Shown in pieces: positions 50,743 through 59,542 of a stretch of DNA of 64,000 nucleotides (position 1 is its first letter; every line of letters starts with the position of its first letter). The translations under genes were made by a program, and so were the position numbers. Under the pieces are notes generated by a model. That model worked only from the letters and a program-made list of their open reading frames with translations. It did no database searches and was not told the origin of the DNA. The stretch comes from GCA-2711565 sp963664245 (GTDB taxonomy: Bacteria > Bacteroidota > Bacteroidia > Bacteroidales > GCA-2711565), in NCBI GenBank assembly GCA_963664245.1, contig OY760934.1:2790001-2854000 (forward strand), read 5' to 3'.

Positions 50743-51774
50743 TCATGCTGCCAAATTTTGTTTAATAATTAATTTTTCAAATTCTTCTGGCGACAAATAA
50801 TTCAATGAAGAATGGCTCCGTTGAGTATTGTACCAGGTTTCAATATATTCAAATACAGAGATAGCAGCTTGCTTTTTTGTAGCATACTTGTTTCTGTAAA
50901 CCCATTCTGTTTTTAAGGTTTTAAAAAAGCTTTCGGCAACTGCATTGTCCCAACAATCACCTTTTCGGCTCATACTTTGTTTTACAAAAGGATTTGTTGC
51001 CAAAAGTTCTTTAAACTCGGTACAGGCGTATTGTACCCCTCTGTCAGAATGAAAAACCAGGGAAGCATTTACTGGGCGGTTTTTAATTGCCATTATCCAT
51101 GCAGGAACCACGGTCTCTGTAGTTTTAAGTGTACTGCTGATTGCCCATCCAATTACTTTGCGGTCACACAAATCAATGATAACAGTAAGGTATAGCCAGC
51201 CTTCTGTGGTGCGGATATATGTAATATCAGAAACCCAAACTTTGCCCAGCTCACCCACTTTAAATCCCCTGTTTAAAAGGTTTGGTACTACCGGGAACTT
51301 GTGTTTGGAATTGGTTGTTGCCTTAAACCTTTTCTTGTTTTTAACATGGATACCCGCTTTTTTCATCAGCCGGGCAACACGCTGCCGTGACACGTTCACC
51401 TGATTTTTCTTTAGTTCTTCCCGAATGCGGGGACTGCCATAAGTTGACTTGCTCTTTTTATGTATCTCTCGTATCTGTTCCATTAAGTCTTTATTTTCCA
51501 GTACCCGTTTTGAAGGCTTTCTTTTTAACCAGGAATAGTATCCACTCCTGCTTACCCCTAATACTTTGCACATCATTTCAATGGGAAACATAGGGCTGTT
51601 ATCGGCTATGAACCGGTATATTTTCCATCGCTCTTGGAAAAGATGTCTACCGCCTTTTTTAAGATGTCGCGTTCCATCTTTATGTCTGCCAGTTCCTTTT
51701 GTAAACGGGCAATTTCTTTTTGTTCTTCTGTTAATTTCTTGTTGCCGTTGCCCGGGAAACTTGCCCCTTCGCAA
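50743..51774 (-). CDS. IS3-family transposase OrfB (DDE integrase)
   Basis: An open frame of 343 codons. The first ~45 residues overlap orfA in another frame and would not be translated except through frameshift. HTH_21 region (HKKSKSTYGSPRIREEL), then the rve integrase core with WVSDITYI (first Asp), FHSDRGVQY (second Asp) and NAVAESFFKTLKTEW (Glu). The stop codon lies within the left terminal repeat. Made as OrfAB fusion, it catalyses cut and join of the element. Confidence 0.95.
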   Translation of the reverse strand: MRRGKFPGQRQQEINRRTKRNCPFTKGTGRHKDGTRHLKKGGRHLFQERWKIYRFIADNSPMFPIEMMCKVLGVSRSGYYSWLKRKPSKRVLENKDLMEQIREIHKKSKSTYGSPRIREELKKNQVNVSRQRVARLMKKAGIHVKNKKRFKATTNSKHKFPVVPNLLNRGFKVGELGKVWVSDITYIRTTEGWLYLTVIIDLCDRKVIGWAISSTLKTTETVVPAWIMAIKNRPVNASLVFHSDRGVQYACTEFKELLATNPFVKQSMSRKGDCWDNAVAESFFKTLKTEWVYRNKYATKKQAAISVFEYIETWYNTQRSHSSLNYLSPEEFEKLIIKQNLAA

Positions 51775-51920
51775 CTGGCTAATTCACTGCGCCACCTGTA
51801 AAGTAGTTCTGGCCGGATTTTTAGCTCATTGGCCAATTCAACAATGTTCCCTCGTTCGTAGCTTAAGCCAACGGCATTAAGCTTAAACTCCCTTGTAAAT
51901 GTTCTTCTTGATCTTCCCAT
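51606..51920 (-). CDS. IS3-family transposase OrfA (HTH subunit)
   Basis: 104 residues from the ATG at 51920; the frame is open to 51950, inside the terminal repeat, but homologues start near MGRSRRTFTREFKLNAV. HTH_Tnp_1 domain (FTREFKLNAVGLSYERG) and a leucine-zipper-like end (IARLQKELADIKMERDILKKAV). The codons TTA-AAA-AAG at about 51664-51656 give the A-AAA-AAG slippery heptamer where the ribosome can shift -1 into OrfB (KKGGRHLFQERWKI). Confidence 0.92.
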   Translation of the reverse strand: MGRSRRTFTREFKLNAVGLSYERGNIVELANELKIRPELLYRWRSELASCEGASFPGNGNKKLTEEQKEIARLQKELADIKMERDILKKAVDIFSKSDGKYTGS

Positions 51921-52010
51921 AATTCTAAGATACAATTTTAATGCAATCATACCTTAACTTAATGTCCTTTCAAATGTAGCAATATCAGTTTGATTAGAAA
52001 AAAGTAACCC

Positions 52011-52164
52011 ACTCCCCTCCTTGGCTAGGAGGGGAATTAAAGGGGTGGTTTGATATTTTAGAAACGTAAATATAAGTGGGGATACACTTAGTGTGTCCTT
52101 GTTTTTTACAACCACCCCGTCTTCGCCAAATGGCGAATCCACCCCTCCTTGAAAAGGAGGGGAT
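52011..52164. repeat. G/C-rich palindromic intergenic repeat
   Basis: Three local hairpins: CCCCTCCT/AGGAGGGG (52014-52034), TTCGCC/GGCGAA (52122-52137) and CCCCTCCTT/AAGGAGGGG (52142-52162), with long-range pairing GGGGTGGTT (52042-52050) to AACCACCCC (52110-52118). The whole element is an imperfect inverted repeat in an otherwise A+T-rich stretch. It resembles dispersed non-coding repeats of Bacteroidota; the open frame that crosses it is a by-product. Confidence 0.75.
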
Positions 52165-52191
52165 GTTATGGTTTTATTACAAATAAATAAT

Positions 52192-52629
52192 CTATTGTTT
52201 AATAATTTTCCAGGTTTGGAGGTTTCCGTTAATTAAAACCCGGAGAATGTACATGCCTGGTGGCTGGTTGCGCAGGTTGATGTAGTTGGTTTGTTTAACC
52301 GGTTCAATGCGTTTAACAAGTGTACCATCCATGGCATAAATACTAAGTTGCGATTGTTCGAAAGCTGTTTGCCCGTTGATAGTAATGTTAAGGTTGCCGA
52401 TGGTTGGGTTGGGTGCGATGGTTATTTTATAATCTTTTAATGTCTCCTGTACCATAACACTATCCAATACTTGGTTTGCGGTTTGGCTTTTTAGTTCAAC
52501 AGTTTCTCGTTTAATACGGTTGCCGGCTTCATCGTAAGTGTATTGTACTTCGTATTCTTGTGTATAAACCATGCTGCTTATTAACAGCAGGCCGCTTATT
52601 AAAATTATGTTATTTATAATATTCTTCAT
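52192..52629 (-). CDS. Short YD-motif protein with T9SS sorting domain
   Basis: 145 residues. Signal peptide (IILISGLLLISSMVYTQ), one RHS/YD-like unit (QYTYDEAGNRIKRE, about 29-42), a short linker and a type A T9SS C-terminal domain (about 68-145; ITIAPNPTIGNLNITI, QPPGMYILRVLI). Almost the whole protein is therefore a secretion tag with one YD motif. It is the last gene of the RHS cluster, 49 bp after the small membrane protein gene. It might carry or anchor the RHS protein through YD-YD contact, or be a remnant of a larger gene. Confidence 0.82.
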   Translation of the reverse strand: MKNIINNIILISGLLLISSMVYTQEYEVQYTYDEAGNRIKRETVELKSQTANQVLDSVMVQETLKDYKITIAPNPTIGNLNITINGQTAFEQSQLSIYAMDGTLVKRIEPVKQTNYINLRNQPPGMYILRVLINGNLQTWKIIKQ

Positions 52630-52678
52630 GTTTTCACTTTTTGTTTGGGCACGGAATGTAAGTCCGAACCGTGTGGTT

Positions 52679-53095
52679 TTATTGTTTTTTACTTTTATTA
52701 GATAAATCCATAAGAGCTTCTTTGATTGTTGGATCGTAAATTGAATCTGATGTGTAATTATGAAATACTAGATAAATTAGTGTATCATGATTTTGTAAAA
52801 AAATTGTATCACTTTTGTACTTCTTATGAAGTTTGTAAGGATATTTCATATTTAGTTGGTTAAAGGTCTTACGACTTTTTTTTGTTAAAAGACTTGAGTT
52901 TAAATAGAATGCTTTGTTAAAAGACATGGTCCCTCTTATATCTCTGTCTTTTTTTACAATTATTTCAATACTGTCTTCTTTATTTATTGGTTTTTGATTT
53001 TCCCAGTAAGATTTATTATTAAAATAGCTTACAAAAACTAGAATAATGAATAAACCAACAAGAATAGTATAATAAATTTTGACCCCTTTTCTCAT
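52679..53095 (-). CDS. Single-TM small protein downstream of RHS (candidate immunity or accessory)
   Basis: 138 residues. One N-terminal hydrophobic helix (IYYTILVGLFIILVFVSYF, about 8-26) and a ~110-residue, Lys/Ser/Asn-rich outer domain (KKDRDIRGTMSFNKAFYLNS; NQLNMKYPYKLHKKYKSDTI). Family not recognised. It starts 2 bp after the stop of the RHS gene, the place where polymorphic-toxin systems carry their immunity gene. Membrane anchoring would fit protection against a periplasmic or membrane-acting effector; this remains inference. Confidence 0.6.
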   Translation of the reverse strand: MRKGVKIYYTILVGLFIILVFVSYFNNKSYWENQKPINKEDSIEIIVKKDRDIRGTMSFNKAFYLNSSLLTKKSRKTFNQLNMKYPYKLHKKYKSDTIFLQNHDTLIYLVFHNYTSDSIYDPTIKEALMDLSNKSKKQ

Positions 53096-53097
53096 AA

Positions 53098-56000
53098 TTA
53101 TTTATCTCCATATATCATTTTATTAATTATTTTTCTAGCTTGAGCAGGGTTCTTAGCAGTTACTCCGTAATTTAGATTAAATGCAAGCGCAGTGGCAGAT
53201 ACTCCAATTCCTATTGAAGGTCCCATTCCTAATACAAACTCATTATTATTATCAATAAAAGAAACACTAAAATTTATACCAACACTAAGGATGACTCCGA
53301 TTGAGACATTCCCTTCTAATCTTGGACCATAAAATGTTGATGCTTTTATGTTTTGCGCTTTTCCAGAATAGTATAATCTTGTTTGTTCGTATGTCAATGA
53401 AACATCAAGTCCACCTAAACCTCCTGAGATATCAAATGCTGAATAGAATCCTTTTTCATCACCTCTTGTTACTTCAATAACACCTCCTTCTATACCTACA
53501 TTTATTCCAGCTGTTCCATTCACAGATATTGTATGTAAAACTGCATCTGGTTTCCATAGATGTCTCCATTTACCAGTAATTGCGGCAGCAGCAAGTCCAC
53601 CCCCAAAACCACCTGAATGAATTGAATGATTCAGTGTTGATGTCAGCATTCCTTGACCAGCTCCAACTAAAAAATCTCCTCCAGCTAATTCTGCACCAAT
53701 ACCACCACCAATAAATCCAGATACAAATATTCCAGCCTCTCCTAGTTTCAGTGCTTCAGAAGCACTACCTAAGCCAGATGCTATGCCTCCTGTTGCAAAT
53801 CCAGTTAAAAAATCTCCACCTTGAGCTACTGACGTAAAACCTCCAGTGATAGCATGTGCCCCTATTTGAAAGCTTGATACAGCTAGCTTACTCCAACCAG
53901 CTCCTCCTTGAGCAATTGGTGATCCGAGTGAGCTTGCTGCTTCTCCTATCCCAAAACTAACAGCCCCGCCAATAGCTCCCCAAAACGCAGCTTTTCCTGC
54001 CCCATGAAAAAAGTCTTGACCATATGCAATGTTTGTTAAGCCATTTGTCAATGTAGCAATTCCTGCCCCAATTAACATCGGAACGATAAACTCTCCATCT
54101 GGGTCGTTATAAAGTAACGGATTATTCAAAGCGTACCCATATCTATTATAATTAACCCAGTTACTTGGTGCTTGTACATAAGGATCAGGGCTTAAGAAAC
54201 TAGCTAATAAAGGATCGTACACCCGACCATTCATATTTATCAACCCAAAGTTGTCCAAGTGCTCATGGCCGGTATAGCCCCGGTCAAAGATAAGGGAGGC
54301 CCGGCTGTCTGTTAGTTCCCAGTCTGTGGGGTTTCGCCGTATTCCCCAAGGGCCGTAGGCGTACTTTTCAACAAGGGTGCCGTTGGCATCAGTTAAACTT
54401 GTCAAAGAACCCAGATAATCGGTATGCGTAAAATAGGTGGTGTCACCTGTATCTTCTATAACATGTATGGCCGCGATACCGTTACCCCCGCTAATATAAT
54501 GAAGTTTCCGCTGGTTTCCTACATTATCCACCTCTACTTCATAATTGCCAAGATAATAACGGGTCAAGACTGTGGTTCCATTATTGGTAAAGGTGGTTTT
54601 GCGCCGCTGGTCGTCTACCCCATAAACGATGTTTAAACTATCAGTCCCCTCTTTAATCGTCGCAATTTTCTTAAAGTCGGTATACGTAATGCTTTGGGTC
54701 TCATCGGGAATATTTTGCGGGTTTCCGCTAATGGAGGAAATGGCATGGGGATGATTGGTGTCATTGTAATTCATGCTAAACCCGATGTCGGATTTTTTTG
54801 TAATATTCCCCATCCCATCAAATTGAATGGTATCGCTTCTTGCCAATGCTCCGCTTTTATATAAATCCCAATATTCCAGGCGATTTTGGGTGTCGTAAAA
54901 GAATTCTTCTTTTTGATTGGTCAGGTTATCCTGGCGGTATAGCAGGTTCCCTTCGTCATTAAATGCATAGGTGTGGTTAATCGCATTGCCTGCTACAATA
55001 GAAATTGGCTGGTGTTTGCTGTTAAACCCAAAAATTTTTGACTGGCTGTTACCGTAGCTGGTTTGGGTTAACTGTCCGAAAGCATTGGCCGCTTCCGCTT
55101 TCCAAATGCTGTTGCCATCATCGTCTTTAATTTCTGTTAGATAACCGTAGCCGGAATATGTGTTCGTGATATAAAATCCCGAAGGATAAGTTTCTTCTTT
55201 CACCCGGCCAAAATCATCATAAGTGGTTGAAGTGTTAAAAACGTCTCCCTGGATGTTCTCACTCATACTTGTTACCCGGTCAAAGGAATCATACCCAAAG
55301 GTCTGCGAATGTTGATTGGCGATAGCGATACTTTCTATCCGGTAATTTGCATCATAAGTATAATTTGTTGTTTCTCCATTCCGGTTGATGCTGCTCAATA
55401 AACCGTTTGGTAAATAGGTATAGTTGGTTGTGATTTGATCGTCAGCATCATGAATATCCTGTTTTTCCCATACTAATTCCCCAAATCCATTATATAAGGA
55501 TGTAATTGTTCCGGCATCCGGATCAACTAATTCGGTACGGTTTCCCTGCAGGTCATATTCCATGCTCAGGGCGATACCTCCTTCCGGGGTAGCTGTTTTG
55601 GTCAAGCCACTTGAGTGATAGGTGTAGGAAACACTTTTGCCATTTACGGTGCTTGTGACGGTTTCTCCGGCTGCATTTACGGTTGTTGTTCTTGTTCCAT
55701 CGGGACTTGTTATGGTGGTTTCTAATCCTTCATAACTTGTTGTAACCGTACCCATGGTTGTTTGCTGGCTCGTGATCCGGTTATAATCGTCGTAGGAGTT
55801 GGTCACGGCCCACGTTGGGGAATCTCCTGAGAAATAAGGTTCGGATGTACGGTACAACCTTCCTTTGGAATCATATTCCGTATCTACACAAATTTTGGTG
55901 CTCTCGTCCAACCCATAGGACTCCGTTCTCATTTCGCGACCCAAAATATCGTGCCAGGTCCAAACCGGGGATTCTCCCGAAGTTTCTGTATAGATGTAAT

Positions 56001-59000
56001 ATTCTGCCCCGCTTGGCCCGTTCCCGTTGGCCCATTGATGGGCTTTTACCGAAATTATCCCATCGGGATAATTGGTTCGAATTAAACGGCCAAAACTATC
56101 ATATTCATAGGTTGTTTCCCGGCTTTGATGATCGGTTTCCGATAATAGCAGACCTGTATTTCCATCATACGAATAATTTGTAGCGAAACTGGTATAATCA
56201 TCGGTTTTTGTGGTTACGAACCTTCCGCAGGACGAATAAGTATAAGAAGTGCTTCGGGAAATTCCGTTCCAAATGCTTTGAATTTGTTGAGGGTTTCCAA
56301 AAGCGTCATACGAATTATAATTGGTAATTAGTTGGTTTACATCGCCCGGATCTTTAGTCTCCCGGGTGGGGTTTCCATTGCTATCGTATAGGTATTGCGC
56401 TACCCTGGTTTGATTAGGAGCACTTCCGTTTGATTTTATAACCGTTACCGATTGAGGTTTATTGGGGCACCATGCTCCTGCAGTAGTATAAACAATATTT
56501 TGTTCTTCTTCAATATCGGTGTTTAAGAATTCTTTTAAAATCGTTTCGGGATTTCCATAGTCATCGTAGCTACTATAGCTTGTTTTTAGGGAAATGCCGG
56601 TTAGTTTATCGGTTTCCTCTACCCAATTAAGTTTTGGGAAATATCTTTTTCCGTTAACTTGTTCAAAGGTAAAATCCTGAACGGTACTTTTAATAGAATT
56701 ACCTCCATCCAATTCGGTTGTTGTGGAGGTGTTTACAAGTGCAAAAGGAACCCCCAGAAGATTTATCAAGGTTGAATTGCTTTGTTGGATGATGTTTGAG
56801 CTTGTATTTTTTGCGCTAATGCTTCTAAATCCTAAGAATCCCTTTCTTTGGGTGTGGAACAAAGCATCGGTATAAGTATAATCCAGCAAAAATTCGGAAT
56901 TTGTTCCAACATCTTTTGTTAGCCTATCAACAACAAAAAATGCAGGTTCAACACTTTTTATCTGTTCAGATAGCGTATGTTGATTGGTATAAATATTAGG
57001 GTGTGTAAGTGGTTTGTAAGTAATTTCGTCTCTTTTTCCAAAACTATTTGTTACGGCTGTAATTTTTTTGAAATCGTGATTGGAGTCGAATGAGTGGTGT
57101 AAATGGAAATTATCATCTTTCAATGCGCTTCCGTATAACTGGGATTTGTAGGACATTAAATCTGCTTTTCCATCGCCATTAAAATCACCCAGACAAGTAT
57201 TCCGGCCAAAAGAGTAATCTATATCTGTTGTTGTAAACCTGTTGATTTCGGTGACGCCTTGTCCTGTAGATTGGTACCATGCTGCATAGCTTCCATTAAA
57301 GCCAAACCTGAAATCAGATTCAAATATAAATATATCCGATTTTCCGTCGTTATTGAAATCATAAACTACACATTGGTCCCTTGTGTCGTTAGAACTGGTA
57401 TTTCCTTCTTCTACCGCTGTAATCTGGGGTAAAGCTATCATGTTAAAATCCCAATCCCCTTCGTTAATTGCAAAGCTCCATTCGTCGAGATTGTCTTTAT
57501 TTACAAGAAAATCGATTAAGCCATCGCCATTAAAATCTCCTTCTCGTATTATATTATGGCTTTCATTACAGTAAAATTCATTGTTTTCATTGCTGGAAGT
57601 TATATATGAAAATGAAGCTTGGTAAAGTCCTTGTGATGAATATTCATATGAATAATCTGATCCCGTATTTTTATACAGGTGATAGCCGTCTTCGTTTACC
57701 AGCATGATATCAATCAGTCCGTCGGCATTATAATCGTTACAAAACAGTTTTTTGGGGTCGTGATTTAAGTTAGAAAATGTAAATTCCGGGATTCCTATAT
57801 CAAACTGGGTATTCCCATAAATAATTGAACAAGGATAGTTGCCGTTTATTGCAATCTTTTCAATAATAATTATATCATCAAAACCATCATTATTTAGGTC
57901 AGCATAATTATAAAGGGGCATAGTGGTTGTGGGTGTTTTTAAAATGAATCCCGTTATAGATGTTATAGGTCGGTGATTAAGGTTTATATCATGAAACAGA
58001 AAATGAGTTTCACCAGATTGATCATGAAGTTCTGGGATAAAAATATGTGGAGTGCTGTTTATTTGAAAATTACAAGGAGATAAAGCTCCAGAATACCGGG
58101 TCTTAAGATCTACCATAGCAAAGTCAGCAATAGGCAATTCAATAGTATTCTGGTAGGAGTATTCAAATTCGACATTTCCTTCTTCATTTATATAGGCAGG
58201 AAAAAAGCTGGCTATCTTATTATCTAGGGGCCTGTTTATCTTATAAATGTAAATTAGGTCGGATAATCCATCTGCATTATAATCGGCAGAATACCAGTGG
58301 TCAGAACCTTCTTCAACCAAAGTAGTATACGGTAGGGTAAAAGAAGTCCTATCAATTGTAATGCTAGTATTATCTACCCCCCATCCAAAGGTAAGTGGGT
58401 TGTATTTTTCTCCCTTATCATTGTTTAGGTTTATGGTTTCAAGGAGTTCCAGTTCTCCATCAAGTTTATAGTTAAGTGTATATGTTCTTAAAGGAGTATT
58501 GATATTTGTTCCTGTTACTTCAATGCTTTCTAGTATCTGATCCAGTACATACTTTTTCTGGGAAATGAAACCAACAATATCTTTTATTTTGTTTTTATAC
58601 GTAAATTCTATTGTTCCAACATCCCCATAATTATTATGGCCATATGTTATTTTAGATACTCTGTTGTTTTTGACCGTTTTTAAAAGTATTGATCTGTAAT
58701 CGAAATCGTATTCATATTTTATATACGCCCCGTTTTTATTTTCTTGTTTTGAGATTCTCCATGACGAGAATGTATTTGCATCCCAGTCAAATAGTGTTCT
58801 TTCTTGTAAATATTCTCTATTGGTATAATATGAGGTAATCCCATTTTTATTTTCTACTTTGAAACTTTCACCATATTCTGTGTCATTATATCTTGTAATT
58901 TTTAGCGAAGGATCATTTTCTGTGTAATAGTAGACACTATCACTGGTTAACAGCCGTACACCGTCTAAAGTAAGGGTGGTAAAATTATCCCAAACAAAAT

Positions 59001-59508
59001 AGCTGCTTTCATTATCAAAATAAATGGTTTTTGGGGTTTTACTTATGGCAGATAAACCTCCGATGTTCCATCCCAGGCCAACTAAACCATCTCCGCCCTG
59101 ACTATTGTATGTTAAATACACTTGAGGGGTCATCCCATTTACTCCTTCAGGACATTCTATGGGGATGGTATAATTTGCAGCCCCTGTTTGGCCAACATTT
59201 AATGATCCTGAAATATTTCCGACCACCCCTCCCAAAATTGGACTTGGAGTTACTATTCCATCAGGGGTTAAATATGTTGCATCATCGGGAGGAAATAGTA
59301 ATCGTTGATCAGCGGTTGCAACAAGGGTGTTGCTGCTATCTGCTGTGTATAAAAACCCTGGAGATAGTTTTATATATTCTTTTGCTCTATAAATAACATT
59401 GCCACGGTGTGTCTTGTAAAGATTAAAGTTTTCTGCTTCATTCACGGTTTGAGGAACAACATGATTCATAAAGCAACATGTAAAAAGGAATAAGAATAAT
59501 TTTTTCAT
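53098..59508 (-). CDS. Giant SpvB/FG-GAP/RHS-repeat secreted protein
   Basis: 2136 residues. Signal peptide (LFLFLFTCCFMNHVVPQ). A SpvB/TcB-like N-terminal domain (about 90-170, NYTIPIECPEGVNGMTPQ, DGLVGLGWNIGG) is followed by a FG-GAP/VCBS propeller with many Ca-binding loops (DYNADGLSDL, DLNNDGFDDI, DYNADGLIDI, DFNGDGLIDF, DFNNDGKSDI, DFNGDGKADL; about 410-850). YD/RHS repeats fill about 1080-1715 and the RHS core about 1715-1807 (LINMNGRVYDPLLASFLSPD, NRYGYALNNPLLYNDPDGEF). The last ~330 residues are a Gly-rich region with GxDFxxG repeats (about 1808-1985) and a beta-rich end (about 1990-2136). It lacks a T9SS sorting domain. By architecture it is a polymorphic toxin-like or cell-surface protein with an RHS cocoon; effector activity not recognised. 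Confidence 0.9.
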   Translation of the reverse strand: MKKLFLFLFTCCFMNHVVPQTVNEAENFNLYKTHRGNVIYRAKEYIKLSPGFLYTADSSNTLVATADQRLLFPPDDATYLTPDGIVTPSPILGGVVGNISGSLNVGQTGAANYTIPIECPEGVNGMTPQVYLTYNSQGGDGLVGLGWNIGGLSAISKTPKTIYFDNESSYFVWDNFTTLTLDGVRLLTSDSVYYYTENDPSLKITRYNDTEYGESFKVENKNGITSYYTNREYLQERTLFDWDANTFSSWRISKQENKNGAYIKYEYDFDYRSILLKTVKNNRVSKITYGHNNYGDVGTIEFTYKNKIKDIVGFISQKKYVLDQILESIEVTGTNINTPLRTYTLNYKLDGELELLETINLNNDKGEKYNPLTFGWGVDNTSITIDRTSFTLPYTTLVEEGSDHWYSADYNADGLSDLIYIYKINRPLDNKIASFFPAYINEEGNVEFEYSYQNTIELPIADFAMVDLKTRYSGALSPCNFQINSTPHIFIPELHDQSGETHFLFHDINLNHRPITSITGFILKTPTTTMPLYNYADLNNDGFDDIIIIEKIAINGNYPCSIIYGNTQFDIGIPEFTFSNLNHDPKKLFCNDYNADGLIDIMLVNEDGYHLYKNTGSDYSYEYSSQGLYQASFSYITSSNENNEFYCNESHNIIREGDFNGDGLIDFLVNKDNLDEWSFAINEGDWDFNMIALPQITAVEEGNTSSNDTRDQCVVYDFNNDGKSDIFIFESDFRFGFNGSYAAWYQSTGQGVTEINRFTTTDIDYSFGRNTCLGDFNGDGKADLMSYKSQLYGSALKDDNFHLHHSFDSNHDFKKITAVTNSFGKRDEITYKPLTHPNIYTNQHTLSEQIKSVEPAFFVVDRLTKDVGTNSEFLLDYTYTDALFHTQRKGFLGFRSISAKNTSSNIIQQSNSTLINLLGVPFALVNTSTTTELDGGNSIKSTVQDFTFEQVNGKRYFPKLNWVEETDKLTGISLKTSYSSYDDYGNPETILKEFLNTDIEEEQNIVYTTAGAWCPNKPQSVTVIKSNGSAPNQTRVAQYLYDSNGNPTRETKDPGDVNQLITNYNSYDAFGNPQQIQSIWNGISRSTSYTYSSCGRFVTTKTDDYTSFATNYSYDGNTGLLLSETDHQSRETTYEYDSFGRLIRTNYPDGIISVKAHQWANGNGPSGAEYYIYTETSGESPVWTWHDILGREMRTESYGLDESTKICVDTEYDSKGRLYRTSEPYFSGDSPTWAVTNSYDDYNRITSQQTTMGTVTTSYEGLETTITSPDGTRTTTVNAAGETVTSTVNGKSVSYTYHSSGLTKTATPEGGIALSMEYDLQGNRTELVDPDAGTITSLYNGFGELVWEKQDIHDADDQITTNYTYLPNGLLSSINRNGETTNYTYDANYRIESIAIANQHSQTFGYDSFDRVTSMSENIQGDVFNTSTTYDDFGRVKEETYPSGFYITNTYSGYGYLTEIKDDDGNSIWKAEAANAFGQLTQTSYGNSQSKIFGFNSKHQPISIVAGNAINHTYAFNDEGNLLYRQDNLTNQKEEFFYDTQNRLEYWDLYKSGALARSDTIQFDGMGNITKKSDIGFSMNYNDTNHPHAISSISGNPQNIPDETQSITYTDFKKIATIKEGTDSLNIVYGVDDQRRKTTFTNNGTTVLTRYYLGNYEVEVDNVGNQRKLHYISGGNGIAAIHVIEDTGDTTYFTHTDYLGSLTSLTDANGTLVEKYAYGPWGIRRNPTDWELTDSRASLIFDRGYTGHEHLDNFGLINMNGRVYDPLLASFLSPDPYVQAPSNWVNYNRYGYALNNPLLYNDPDGEFIVPMLIGAGIATLTNGLTNIAYGQDFFHGAGKAAFWGAIGGAVSFGIGEAASSLGSPIAQGGAGWSKLAVSSFQIGAHAITGGFTSVAQGGDFLTGFATGGIASGLGSASEALKLGEAGIFVSGFIGGGIGAELAGGDFLVGAGQGMLTSTLNHSIHSGGFGGGLAAAAITGKWRHLWKPDAVLHTISVNGTAGINVGIEGGVIEVTRGDEKGFYSAFDISGGLGGLDVSLTYEQTRLYYSGKAQNIKASTFYGPRLEGNVSIGVILSVGINFSVSFIDNNNEFVLGMGPSIGIGVSATALAFNLNYGVTAKNPAQARKIINKMIYGDK

Positions 59509-59542
59509 TTTATAAAATTTTAATTAAACAGTTATTCCCGAT

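Larger units (their letters stand above)
50727..51968 (-). mobile_element. IS3-family insertion sequence, apparently intact
   Basis: About 1.24 kb. Left end TGGACAAAGAGTTAAGTCATG (from 50727) and right end, read inward on the minus strand, AGGACATTAAGTTAAGGTAT match at about 15 of 20 positions and form the terminal inverted repeats. Between them are orfA and orfB in the usual -1 relation with a slippery A-AAA-AAG. All DDE residues are present. No target-site duplication could be seen at the ends chosen, so exact ends are uncertain by a base or two. Confidence 0.92.

Noticed and set aside
51954..52142. 62-aa open frame next to the IS element
   Set aside because: It is a read-through of the palindromic G/C-rich repeat (52011-52164); no coding features.
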